This document shows, piece by piece, positions 53,090 through 62,212 of a stretch of 64,000 bases of DNA (within the stretch, counting starts at the first letter, position 1; each line of letters opens with the position of its first letter). The stretch is taken from the IMG/VR virus record IMGVR_UViG_3300017788_001394, positions 39,293 to 103,292 of that record. One strand, given 5' to 3'. Below the pieces are notes generated by a model. The model searched no databases. It was not told where the DNA came from and saw only the letters and a program-made list of their open reading frames with translations. The stretch is from a virus. The position numbers and the translations under genes are program-made.

Positions 53090-56000
53090 CTTGTGCTAAC
53101 TCCGGTATTTGCTGCGATTGATGTTGCATTTGTTATCAATGTATTAGTGATAACAAAATTTCCTATACTTAATACTGGTACGAATAGTTCGTCGCTGTCC
53201 GCATGTATTTCATATAAACTATTTAAATCTTCTGGATTTGACACAGAAGAAATTGTAATTTGTGATATTTGACCGATCATATTATTGTGAACATATGCTG
53301 CAAGTTCGGTAAAATAGAATGTTTCGCCAAAGTCCCAGTTTTCTATACTGAAAAATTCATTTATTAAGGTTATTATTTGTTGCTTTATTTCTACATCACT
53401 CTTTGTTGCATTACTAGTTTTAGTAACGTTAAATTTAGCTTGAAGTTCGGGATTAGCTAAATCGCCAAACAAAATTTTATATTTTACAGGTCTGTAAATT
53501 ATCTGGTCACTGATAGATTTCTTTGTTTCTAGACTCGTAAATGTTTCGGTTAGTTCAGATATTGTTGGAGGATTAGGTTTTGTGTAACTTCTTCCGTCAC
53601 GCAATGCCCATGTTCTGAAACTTGTATCATAACTTCTTAATAAGACATAAGTGTCGACAATGTTGGTTACTGCAGGATCGATCACTTGATTTATATCAGC
53701 AATTCTTGTATACTTCATATGTAGGTATGCACGACCGTTAACAGTAGTACCGCCGTCATCGTCATGAACCGTAAACTCGTATTCGTTCGGATAATATTCT
53801 AGTTTTGTTCCTAAGTTAATAGTTTCAGTGCTAGTTAATTTCTTAAATGCTTCCGGATCATTTATAAATGTATCGTTGTCGTTATCATCTAACGTAACTC
53901 TGAGTTTATAAGGATCAGTATAGCCTTCAGGATATGTAAAATATCCAAAACTGTTAAATGTATATTTTTTACCTAGCGGAGTCATATTAGTAGTTGACTT
54001 TGTGTTGATAGGTAAAAACTCAAATTTGTCTCTACCTGGCTTTAATGTTTCGCTACTGAAAGATTCAGCAAAATTTAAATTGTTAAATTTTAAAGTAGCA
54101 TCGCTGCCTACAATATAACGAGTTTTACGTGTTAACACTTCCCACTGAGCGTTTGCATAGTTGATTCGTATTAACCAACTATTATCTCTACTGGTATTAG
54201 AAGTATCACCTTCATACTGTCTGCTCCAGCTAGATACACTATTATTGGCTATAGTACTAGCAGGCAAATTGCTGCTGTCGATCACTGCCCATTCTTGAAT
54301 ACTTGGATTATATCTTAATCCAAAACTAAGTCTGTTTGCAATTTTAGAGATTACTGCAGTTTTTACTGTATTAGTAAACTGACTTTCCCAACTTGGAATA
54401 ATTCTTTTTATTCTAGCACCTGATGGTATCGATGATGAAAGAGTCACGGCTCCTTGACCGATCACGTTTACACCGGTTGGATTACCGACACTGTCATCTA
54501 CACCAAACCCGCCATTGTCTAATTTTATAATTCTAGCCCATACTGTATCTGCATTCGATACTGTAACTTTTGCAGTTGCACCAGACCCGCCGCCGCCTGT
54601 GAAGGATATATTTGTAGCCGAATCGTAATTAGTGCCAGGATTTGTAATAGTGACTGAAACAACTACACCTGCACTTGTGTTTGCAGTTGCAGTTGCACTA
54701 GCACCAACTCCAGTTATAACAACAGTAGGAGCGGTAAAATAACCTGAACCGCCATTAACAACTTCTATAGTTTTAATATATCCTGTTCTGAACGGTGATG
54801 TGATAAATTCTACTAATCCGTTAACTTCTAACTTTCTTAGCGGAGCAGATGCGTTGTCGCCTAATCTTTGAACAAAGCTATTGTAAGTTATATAACCTGT
54901 ACAGCTATTGTTACTTCTTGTTACTTGGTTCCAACGGTATACTCCGGTAATATTACTATCACTTGCTGTTAAGAATGTTAAACTTTCAGTTGTGTTATTG
55001 TAGTAATTATTAGAGTTATAGCCGCCAGTTTCATATCCATAATACTGTCTGTCGTAGTAGAAGTTTTTAACTTCTGGATTACTTAAAATGGGATTGATAT
55101 ACTGACTTAGTATTTGTTCAGAATTTAATACTGAAGGCAGTAATATTAAACTTCTAGTTGTAACATCTTCTTTATAAATGTATGCATCATCGGTATATTG
55201 TATCGCATCACTGTATGTTGCAGTAGGATCGTACAAATCTCTAAAACGACTGTGACCGCTATGCACTCGGTTAATACTTTTAATTTTTAAAATATTTTCA
55301 CTTACTGTTAGAGGAAATACAGTGTAGTCGTCGGCAGTGACCATACGATCTTGTGTTGCAAAGAAACGTCCGCTGTTTACTTTGATACTATCAATGGTTT
55401 CTCTTTCGCTTGCATTACTCACGGGAGATTTTAAACTACAGTTAAATGTTGCAACATAAGCTCTACTATCTTGACCAGTGTAATTGATACTTAATGTAAC
55501 GTTATTAAAGGTATCTGGATTTATGTTGTATGTTCTGTTAATACCAGTTCTATACCACACACGAATTATACCACGTGGGGTGTTGCCAAAATTGCCGTCC
55601 GCAAACACAATACTAACCTGGTCGTTTTCTCTGGAACTTACAGTGTATACGTTTCTAGAACCAGAATTGTTTACTATATTACTGTTTCCAAATAGTCTGT
55701 CAATTTGAGTCCATGTTGCCAATACTTGTCCAACTTCGTCGATTGTTTGAACCCAGATGTTACCGTTAGCAACGTTGTTTTCATTAATATCAATTACCAT
55801 ATTTGGTAGACCGTTTGCTATTGAAAAATCTTTATATTGTAACGACCCTTCTTTGAATCCGAAAAAGAATCCAGTATTAGGACTTGCAAGTCCACCATTA
55901 TCATTTTGATAAAGCAGATCATAAACACCGTATGGGTCTGGTATTTTTTCTTCTAGTTTGTTTCTAGCTTGATCATAACTGATACTGTGTGCAGTAAAGG

Positions 56001-56628
56001 AAGTTCTACCAGAATCAATGATTCCACTAAATTCTTTAATTACATCGTTGTTAGAACTGTTAGTTCTGTATATTTCATACTGAACATTATTCTTTGTAAA
56101 TTTAGCAAACGGAGATCCAAATCTATTACTACTTTGAAAAATACTATTCATAATAGTTAAAAAGTTTTGGTATGTGTCAGGATCAGTGGTGTCTTCATAC
56201 TGAACTGTAACGTTTGCTAAACTATTGCCATTAACATCATACACCGTCTGGTTAGTTCTAACACTATCTATCTTTAAGTATCCGCTTGCAACAACGTTTC
56301 TGGTAGGCTTGTACCCCAAGAACTCAGCAATACGCAATACGCTTTCTCTGCGCTCTGCAGTGCTTAAAAAGTTTTCACGGCTTGCTAAGTCTGCACGAAA
56401 TGCTAGGTTATGGCCGAGGAATGCCATAAGCTCTATCAAACTTACAAATTCGCTGCTACTGATCCAGTCGTTAAAGTTTTCAGGATAGTTGTTGTTAATA
56501 TAGTCAACCATACTGTTTCTGATTGTATCAAAATCGTATGATTGAAAGTTTGCTTGTGCAAAACTTTCGTAAACTACGCTGAAGTCTTCTGCAGCAAATA
56601 AACTACTTTGTCTGATATTCTGTGCCAT
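53086..56628 (-). CDS. 6: Baseplate wedge protein gp6
   Basis: A 1,180-residue protein, longer than T4 gp6 (about 660). The N-terminus is characteristic: SFAQANFQSYDFDTIRNSMVDYI, NNYPENFNDWISSSEFVSLI, then AFLGHNLAFRADLASRENFL and RRESVLRIAEFLGYKP, as in gp6 of marine T4-like phages. A middle insertion (about 600-700) holds the units VNGGSGYFTAPTVVITG and ITNPGTNYDSATN, also found in the giant neighbour. Gp6 dimers form the continuous ring of the baseplate wedge. The gene is coupled to gp25 upstream (one base) and the giant gene downstream (four bases). Confidence 0.93.
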   Translation of the reverse strand: MAQNIRQSSLFAAEDFSVVYESFAQANFQSYDFDTIRNSMVDYINNNYPENFNDWISSSEFVSLIELMAFLGHNLAFRADLASRENFLSTAERRESVLRIAEFLGYKPTRNVVASGYLKIDSVRTNQTVYDVNGNSLANVTVQYEDTTDPDTYQNFLTIMNSIFQSSNRFGSPFAKFTKNNVQYEIYRTNSSNNDVIKEFSGIIDSGRTSFTAHSISYDQARNKLEEKIPDPYGVYDLLYQNDNGGLASPNTGFFFGFKEGSLQYKDFSIANGLPNMVIDINENNVANGNIWVQTIDEVGQVLATWTQIDRLFGNSNIVNNSGSRNVYTVSSRENDQVSIVFADGNFGNTPRGIIRVWYRTGINRTYNINPDTFNNVTLSINYTGQDSRAYVATFNCSLKSPVSNASERETIDSIKVNSGRFFATQDRMVTADDYTVFPLTVSENILKIKSINRVHSGHSRFRDLYDPTATYSDAIQYTDDAYIYKEDVTTRSLILLPSVLNSEQILSQYINPILSNPEVKNFYYDRQYYGYETGGYNSNNYYNNTTESLTFLTASDSNITGVYRWNQVTRSNNSCTGYITYNSFVQRLGDNASAPLRKLEVNGLVEFITSPFRTGYIKTIEVVNGGSGYFTAPTVVITGVGASATATANTSAGVVVSVTITNPGTNYDSATNISFTGGGGSGATAKVTVSNADTVWARIIKLDNGGFGVDDSVGNPTGVNVIGQGAVTLSSSIPSGARIKRIIPSWESQFTNTVKTAVISKIANRLSFGLRYNPSIQEWAVIDSSNLPASTIANNSVSSWSRQYEGDTSNTSRDNSWLIRINYANAQWEVLTRKTRYIVGSDATLKFNNLNFAESFSSETLKPGRDKFEFLPINTKSTTNMTPLGKKYTFNSFGYFTYPEGYTDPYKLRVTLDDNDNDTFINDPEAFKKLTSTETINLGTKLEYYPNEYEFTVHDDDGGTTVNGRAYLHMKYTRIADINQVIDPAVTNIVDTYVLLRSYDTSFRTWALRDGRSYTKPNPPTISELTETFTSLETKKSISDQIIYRPVKYKILFGDLANPELQAKFNVTKTSNATKSDVEIKQQIITLINEFFSIENWDFGETFYFTELAAYVHNNMIGQISQITISSVSNPEDLNSLYEIHADSDELFVPVLSIGNFVITNTLITNATSIAANTGVSTR

Positions 56629-56993
56629 TATTCTATCTCACCTATAAATGTTAAGTACAATTCCTCTGCAGTGCCGGTGTCGTTATAAAACATTTGCACC
56701 CTTATACTTAAACTATGATCGTCTGGCTTTTCTGCTTTCATATCCTGAAATACCCATCTTGGGTCGCTTCGGACAATTCTCTCAACATCTTCTTTTGCTA
56801 ACGATTCTGTTAAACCGTCTAGTGGATCAAACAATAAGTCCCAAATGATAGATCCAAATTCTGGATTTATCACTCGCTCACCTTTTTTTGTGTAAAAATG
56901 ATTCATTAAATCACGAATAGCAAGTTCTTTATCTACAAGAATCTTGCTACTGTTTTGATTTTCGACTGTGCTATATCCGATATATGTTGCCAT
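56628..56993 (-). CDS. 25: Baseplate wedge protein gp25
   Basis: A 121-residue protein. KGERVINPEFGSIIWDLLFDPL is the signature of the gp25/gpW-like family, followed by ESLAKEDVERIVRSDPRW and a final beta-rich part. In T4, gp25 sits at the inner part of the wedge and links to gp6 and gp53. A GATAAATAT late box ends four bases before the ATG with no Shine-Dalgarno sequence between, so transcription from it would give an essentially leaderless message. The stop overlaps the gp6 start by one base. Confidence 0.93.
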   Translation of the reverse strand: MATYIGYSTVENQNSSKILVDKELAIRDLMNHFYTKKGERVINPEFGSIIWDLLFDPLDGLTESLAKEDVERIVRSDPRWVFQDMKAEKPDDHSLSIRVQMFYNDTGTAEELYLTFIGEIE

Positions 56994-56997
56994 AATA

Positions 56998-57006
56998 ATA
57001 TTTATC
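56998..57006 (-). promoter_or_regulatory. Late promoter box GATAAATAT close to the gp25 start
   Basis: On the minus strand GATAAATAT in the context CCGATAAATATT lies four bases before ATG 56993. The context resembles the box at 62849-62857 (TCGATAAATATA). The closeness to the start codon is unusual for a T4-type late promoter. Confidence 0.6.
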
Positions 57007-57025
57007 GGATAATTATATGCTAATA

Positions 57026-57934
57026 TTATATCCTAATTTTTGAAGAAATAATATCGCCTGTAACTAATTCTACCGAATCTGTTTTAATAGTAAACACGTT
57101 TCCGCTTAAAGTGAAATCATATTCATACTGTAAAATATTATTATTAACCTTAACTTCTAGTTTTTCTACTGGAGTCATTGCAGGAGTTTTTGATAAAGAA
57201 TAATTTACAGTAGAACCGTCATATGTCCGGCGTTGTGTAATTAATGTTTCTTCATAACGTTTAGCAATATCACGCTTAATACTGTTAGGAGTTAACGGTA
57301 AAAATTCTAATGTTTCAGCATAATATGAAAATCTTGCTCGTGCTAATTGATCTCCTGACAGCAACCCAATTTGATTAGATGCTCTCATTTCAAAGATACC
57401 GTTTGCTCGTAACCATCCTCTGTTTTTTGGATTACCGTAATCTGCTAAACGAAGTATAGTTGCTGCACGAATAGAGTTTTGTCTATTTGCATGATCCCTT
57501 AAAATCATACCGGCAACTGTATCCCAATTTTTATTTGCAATATGATTTCTTAAATTATATTGACCTTCCATTGCATAAACTATTGTAAAATTTTCTGCTA
57601 ACAAATAATATAATAACAACCCGTCAAACGCTGATTGTGACATTTCATTTAACCCGAAGGATTTTAGCTGTCTGATTAAATTACGTTCTTTACGACGGAA
57701 ATCTTCTATCCAGATATTATATGCTTCTTCTTCTGTTATACCTCTAGTTGCGGTACCTACAGAATATCCTTTACCATCATAACCATTATATTTAAAATTA
57801 TTCAATGCAACTAGCACAAGTGTATCACTTGCGAACACATTATCTATATAAATTTCAGTTTCGTACAAATCCTCGTCGAGGACAGTATAGTCTTCCCAAT
57901 TTGTTTTATGATATATTTGTAATTCTGTTAGCAT
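57026..57934 (-). CDS. Baseplate/hub structural protein, possible lysozyme-like helical domain
   Basis: A 302-residue protein. The middle (about 80-180) is helical: LKSFGLNEMSQSAFDGLLLYY, NWDTVAGMILRD, then a repeated arginine-rich segment. This recalls, weakly, the FDALVSFxFN and W..VA...LR pattern of phage (GH24-type) lysozymes, but the catalytic Glu/Asp/Thr set is not clear. The C-terminal part (about 215-302) is beta-rich. By position, between the gp5-like spike and gp25, it belongs to the baseplate. The start overlaps the spike stop as TAATG. A structural role alone is equally likely. Confidence 0.55.
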   Translation of the reverse strand: MLTELQIYHKTNWEDYTVLDEDLYETEIYIDNVFASDTLVLVALNNFKYNGYDGKGYSVGTATRGITEEEAYNIWIEDFRRKERNLIRQLKSFGLNEMSQSAFDGLLLYYLLAENFTIVYAMEGQYNLRNHIANKNWDTVAGMILRDHANRQNSIRAATILRLADYGNPKNRGWLRANGIFEMRASNQIGLLSGDQLARARFSYYAETLEFLPLTPNSIKRDIAKRYEETLITQRRTYDGSTVNYSLSKTPAMTPVEKLEVKVNNNILQYEYDFTLSGNVFTIKTDSVELVTGDIISSKIRI

Positions 57935-59274
57935 TATTGAGGTCCTACTTTTGGTGCGGTACCAGCAGCGCCACCTGTTCCACCTACAGGGCCGCCGCCA
58001 CTTAACTGTGCTAAGTTGTAATCTTTTGATGTAGTGTCTGTTGTATTACTTCTTGCTTGGGATGGCAAATACATTTCGTTTGTTAAATGACCTCCCCATG
58101 GTTCGTGTTCAGGAACACGGCCTGCTGTGCTTTGTTTTACACCGGTGTTTGTTGTTAAATTATTTGGTCCTGGTTTACCTGCTGTTGCTGCTGCTGGACC
58201 GTTTAAGTCGATCATACTAGAAGTAACTCGTGTGTTCCCCGATGCTTTTATATGCATATTTGCATCTGTAGTTAACTTAATATCTTTAGTGCTGTAAACA
58301 TCAACACCTCCGGTTGCACTGTGTATTTTAACACCCGATCCTCTTGCATTTAAATTTACAGTGTCTGCATCGACATTAAAGTCTCCGTCAACATATAAAT
58401 TAAAATCTTGCGTTGCTCTCATACTAATACTGCCACCTGCATAGATATCTAAGTTTCCTGAGCTATCTAATTGTATCCATCCACTGCCATTTTGATTAAT
58501 AATATAAACAATACCAGCACTGTCATTTAGTAATATTTGCGCTCCGCTGCCGCTTCTTAATCTTACTAAGTTACTCTTTCCTGGTTCTCTGCTTTTATCT
58601 GGTGTATAGTTTGTTCCTTCAACGTATGCAGTTGTGCCGTCGTCAAATACTAGTCCATGACCACCGGGTGTTAAAAATCCAGCAACAGTGGATGGACTTT
58701 CACGTCTCATACCGCTACTACTTACACCACGGGCAGCATCAAGACCTATACCTTGGGCAGCATTAGCATTTGCAATAGGGTGACGTGTTCTTTTATTTCC
58801 GTCTTGGGTTTTGTCTGGCGCTGTATCTAATGTAGCACCGACTGTCCTAGACTCGCCATCTATTTCACTAGCAGGTATACCTGGTACGTTTGTGTTTCTA
58901 GTAGATTCTAGCATAACTCCCATCAAGAATCCTTCTTGTTCTTGACCGGTAAATGCAACTACAACTTCCGATCCCGGTGACGGCGGAGGGAATGCAGCAC
59001 CGTAGGTGTTACTGTAATTCCTTCCGCTAATTGATCCGCCAAATGGCATCGGTCTACGTATTTTTACAAAACCTCTGCGTTCTTCCGGTGTATCTTTATT
59101 GCTAAGTCTTTGATGATTTACTAATTCTACCCATATGTGTCCTTCATAATCAGGATCTGCATGTTCTACTACTTTTGCAAGATATACTCCGTTTAGACTG
59201 TTAACACCACCATTATCTGATGGGCCGCCTGTAGATGATAGTCGTGTGCTGTTTAATCCGGTAAATCTTGTCAT
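57934..59274 (-). CDS. 5: Baseplate hub/spike protein, gp5-like OB + beta-helix without lysozyme
   Basis: The protein has 446 residues. Residues 30-135 form an OB-fold like the N-terminal domain of T4 gp5 (YEGHIWVELVNHQR, ...RRPMPFGGSISGRNYSNTY, PPPSPGSEVVVAFTGQE). Residues about 215-370 are short beta repeats (GSGWIQLDSSGNLDIYAGG, GSISMRATQDFNLYVDGD, VKIHSATGGVDVYSTKD) that would form the trimeric beta-helix needle. Between these, where T4 gp5 has a lysozyme, there is only a glycine/serine-rich linker. AAGGAACAATAA precedes the ATG. It is the membrane-piercing spike of the tail. Confidence 0.85.
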   Translation of the reverse strand: MTRFTGLNSTRLSSTGGPSDNGGVNSLNGVYLAKVVEHADPDYEGHIWVELVNHQRLSNKDTPEERRGFVKIRRPMPFGGSISGRNYSNTYGAAFPPPSPGSEVVVAFTGQEQEGFLMGVMLESTRNTNVPGIPASEIDGESRTVGATLDTAPDKTQDGNKRTRHPIANANAAQGIGLDAARGVSSSGMRRESPSTVAGFLTPGGHGLVFDDGTTAYVEGTNYTPDKSREPGKSNLVRLRSGSGAQILLNDSAGIVYIINQNGSGWIQLDSSGNLDIYAGGSISMRATQDFNLYVDGDFNVDADTVNLNARGSGVKIHSATGGVDVYSTKDIKLTTDANMHIKASGNTRVTSSMIDLNGPAAATAGKPGPNNLTTNTGVKQSTAGRVPEHEPWGGHLTNEMYLPSQARSNTTDTTSKDYNLAQLSGGGPVGGTGGAAGTAPKVGPQ

Positions 59275-59284
59275 TTATTGTTCC

Positions 59285-61906
59285 TTAAAATAATGATGCT
59301 AACCAATTTGGTGGCGACACATGTGCAGTATCTCCGCTACCGCCCCAATACGCACCTCTATTAACATCTATGCTGTTACCCCGTGCAATGTCATAATGGA
59401 AAGTGTTACCGCCCATATACCATTGACTTGACGGATACGTGTGATTGGCTGCTCCTATACTGGGATTATACCCTGCTGCAGTTGAATTATTAATAAAGTT
59501 TTGTGAAAACGTTTGTATAATTGCTCTGTCTGCTGCATTGCCAACCGAAAGTCTCCTGCCGCCTGAATACAATGCAACATCTGACGCATCTCCTAAATGT
59601 CTGCCGCTGCCAGGGTCGGCTCTGTAACCACTTATCGTTACAACTGTTACTCCAGTCTGATTTCCAGTAAGTGTAAGAATAGTATTCAATGCAGGATTGA
59701 CGCCGCTAGCAAGTGAATGCCCTCCGGGTGGACTTGTACCAGTTGCTCCAGATGGTAAAGATCCTTCGGGTGGTCGTTGTGTACTACCGTTTGCTCCGGT
59801 CACCGACCCATCTTCACTGCCTGGTTTTAAACCAGGCAGTGAAGATACTCCATCTCTATCTCTGTAGTTTTGTCCTCTATCAAGTTGTTCATAAATTAAT
59901 GATGTTTGACAGTTCATATCTCTAAATGCTACTAAGTTCATAGTAAATGAACCGGACTGGTATGTAGCACTTCCTTGATACATTAAATACAACCCCGATA
60001 AAAAGTATGAAACTTGATTTTCAATATCCATTAACCCTGTTTTGTCGTTTGGATATCTGGGAGCTCTGATATTTAAGAAAAATCCTTGTCCACCTCGTTG
60101 ATAGTTTGCGCCTGTTTGCCCATTAGGTCCACCTAACCAATAAGGATCTCCTCTAATAGATAATGTTATCTGAACAAGGTCTGCAACACTATACAAATTG
60201 TTATACATCGCAGCCGCTTGTGCGGCCCCTACTTCTTGTCCGTTCGGGTCGCCGCCTTGTGTTCCAGGATTTTGGGGCTGGTGGTATAAAAATGACATAG
60301 GGATAGTAAGTTCGTTATTTGAATTAATATCAGAATTTGCATATAATTCACTTTGTGTAATATACCGGGTTGTATTACGACCTCTATTAGGTGTAGTTAA
60401 AGTAAAAAATTCTGGGGCCTGAAACCGTCCTAATTCGTTTGTTAACTCTGTTTCTTGTCTAACCAAATCACTAATTTCTGATTGCAACCTAGTACGTTCC
60501 GCCTCCAGTTGTGTTCTGTTACCGGGGCCGTTTCCCTTAATTAAACTGTCTATGTTAATCAATGATTTTCTAGCTGCGCCCAATTCTCTTTGTACATCAT
60601 CTAGTCTACCTCTCAATCCACTCGGAGTATTGCTGTCTGAACTCCCTCCGGGAAACTCACCACTAGCAAATGTTTTAGCACCATTGAGTGTAGTTTGCAT
60701 TGTAAAATAAGTGTTGTTAAGAGCAATATCAAAATTTAAAACTTCAGTATTTTTACCAGTGAAAATATAATCATACCGCTTTTTTATTTGCCCGTTTCTA
60801 AACATTTTATTAATTTTATCACGTTGTATGCGTGGACTACTGTTAACTTGTTGGTAACTATCAGGATCGTTGATTGCTTGAGGAGCCAGAACGGGTATTA
60901 CAGTATATGTTAACTGTCTCGCATAGTTATTAGATAGCTCATCATAATTGCCGTATTTGATAGAAGTTCTGTACGAAAACCATCGTATCTGGTCAGCAAA
61001 TGCTCCGGGATTAGCAATAGTTTCGTTCGGGTCAGTTTTAGCAAATCCGTTACCTGTTAACGCAATCGGCAATCTACGGAAGTTATGAGTTGCCATCAAC
61101 GCTGCAGAAATAGCAGATGTAATTGTTGTTCTAATGGGTAAGGAGAATGTCGCAGCACCGTCGGTTAAACTTACTACTCTTGCTCCTTCTAAAATACCCG
61201 GATCTATAGAACCAAACGTCCAATTCGACGCTCCGTATTCGTCTTTCAATACATAAGAATTAGGCCATAATATATTAGGATTTGTTGCCGCAACACTTCT
61301 TGCTTGTCTGTTGAGTTCATTTTGAAAATTAGTTAAAAATTCGCCAAAATTTCTAGCATAAACAGTAACATCAGATATTAATGTGAATTCGTTTTGTTTA
61401 AATGCTTCTTCTGTTATTTCAACTAATTCGCCTGAATAATATGCAGCACCGTTTTGAAAAGACATTGTTAATGATCTGAATACACAATAGTAATAAAAAG
61501 GTCCGGCATCTCTAATATTATTAGTTGGAATACCGTCGGGCGATGCTCCGCTAAAATTCAATTCAAAAATGAACGCTGCTTTTAAATGATTCTCTATGTC
61601 TAAATCTTTTGCTGCTTTAATTATTCTAGTAAAAAAAGTAATACCGCCTACTTCGATAAAATTTACATTAAACTGGTTAGCTATTGCTTGTCTGTTAGTA
61701 TTAACAAATGTTAACACAAAATTTTGTTCTACTGATTCTATGCTAATTTCGTTTTCAACACCACTTTGTGCTAGTGTAATAATTTTATTTTGTGACTTTA
61801 ACTTCGGTAAGCCCAAGTCTATATTAGCTGGGTGAGTTATATGTAATGCCCAGTTATAAGTGTATGTTTCATACTTGTTCAATATATTGTCTAAATAAAC
61901 TGACAT
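59285..61906 (-). CDS. Large baseplate/hub protein with C-terminal M15-like peptidase domain
   Basis: The protein has 873 residues. Residues 1-440 are beta-rich and hub-like (GVENEISIESVEQNFVLTF, FYYYCVFRSLTMSFQNGAAY). A coiled coil occupies about 445-510 (DDVQRELGAARKSLINID, ERTRLQSEISDLVRQETE). Residues about 740-850 show SGYRADPGSGRHLGDASDVA and NTFHYDIARG, the H-x6-D and later H of zinc D-Ala-D-Ala peptidases of the M15/VanY type (H770, D776, H837). This domain could cut peptidoglycan cross-links during entry, replacing the lysozyme missing from the spike. It could alternatively be a structural relative; the second His motif reads HYD, not HxH. Confidence 0.7.
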   Translation of the reverse strand: MSVYLDNILNKYETYTYNWALHITHPANIDLGLPKLKSQNKIITLAQSGVENEISIESVEQNFVLTFVNTNRQAIANQFNVNFIEVGGITFFTRIIKAAKDLDIENHLKAAFIFELNFSGASPDGIPTNNIRDAGPFYYYCVFRSLTMSFQNGAAYYSGELVEITEEAFKQNEFTLISDVTVYARNFGEFLTNFQNELNRQARSVAATNPNILWPNSYVLKDEYGASNWTFGSIDPGILEGARVVSLTDGAATFSLPIRTTITSAISAALMATHNFRRLPIALTGNGFAKTDPNETIANPGAFADQIRWFSYRTSIKYGNYDELSNNYARQLTYTVIPVLAPQAINDPDSYQQVNSSPRIQRDKINKMFRNGQIKKRYDYIFTGKNTEVLNFDIALNNTYFTMQTTLNGAKTFASGEFPGGSSDSNTPSGLRGRLDDVQRELGAARKSLINIDSLIKGNGPGNRTQLEAERTRLQSEISDLVRQETELTNELGRFQAPEFFTLTTPNRGRNTTRYITQSELYANSDINSNNELTIPMSFLYHQPQNPGTQGGDPNGQEVGAAQAAAMYNNLYSVADLVQITLSIRGDPYWLGGPNGQTGANYQRGGQGFFLNIRAPRYPNDKTGLMDIENQVSYFLSGLYLMYQGSATYQSGSFTMNLVAFRDMNCQTSLIYEQLDRGQNYRDRDGVSSLPGLKPGSEDGSVTGANGSTQRPPEGSLPSGATGTSPPGGHSLASGVNPALNTILTLTGNQTGVTVVTISGYRADPGSGRHLGDASDVALYSGGRRLSVGNAADRAIIQTFSQNFINNSTAAGYNPSIGAANHTYPSSQWYMGGNTFHYDIARGNSIDVNRGAYWGGSGDTAHVSPPNWLASLF
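59811..59845. repeat. Perfect 17-base inverted repeat inside the hub gene
   Basis: Arms 59811-59827 and 59829-59845 are exact reverse complements around a single base (left arm TCTTCACTGCCTGGTTT). The region encodes SSLPGLKPGSEDG at residues about 688-699, in the linker before the M15-like domain. A 17-bp perfect stem inside coding DNA is not expected by chance. Confidence 0.85.
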
Positions 61907-61912
61907 TTATGC

Positions 61913-62212
61913 TTAAATTCCTATGCTACTAATATTTTTAGGAACAACAATTAATAAACCTGCTTTAAAATCAAAAATTGGATCTTTAATTACATCTCTG
62001 TTGTAGTGAATAATAACCCACCATAGTTTACTATTACCGTATAAGTTATATGCCATCAAGTCCGGTCTCATGTTGTACTTAGACGGTATAATAGTTTTAT
62101 TAACTTGAACTGATAAGTTTTCCGCTGTCAGAGGCGGATTATAAACTTCTAAATACTTTTCATTAACATTTGTTATTGAATAGTTACTACTTTCTTTATA
62201 TGTAACTGCCAT
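61913..62212 (-). CDS. 53: Baseplate wedge protein, gp53-like
   Basis: A 99-residue protein. The segment SKYNMRPDLMAYNLYGNSKLWW, followed by NRDVIKDPIFDFKAGLLIVVP, matches the central part of gp53-type wedge proteins (RPDLLAYxxYGxxxxWWV and DPIxDFxxG). In T4 gp53 is the last wedge protein to bind, joining wedges around the hub. The position beside gp25 and gp6 agrees. The start overlaps the stop of the upstream 62212 gene by one base. Confidence 0.8.
   Translation of the reverse strand: MAVTYKESSNYSITNVNEKYLEVYNPPLTAENLSVQVNKTIIPSKYNMRPDLMAYNLYGNSKLWWVIIHYNRDVIKDPIFDFKAGLLIVVPKNISSIGI

Noticed and set aside
57026-57934. Firm assignment of the 302-residue baseplate protein as an active lysozyme
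   Set aside because: Only a loose helical pattern agrees with GH24 enzymes; catalytic residues cannot be placed.
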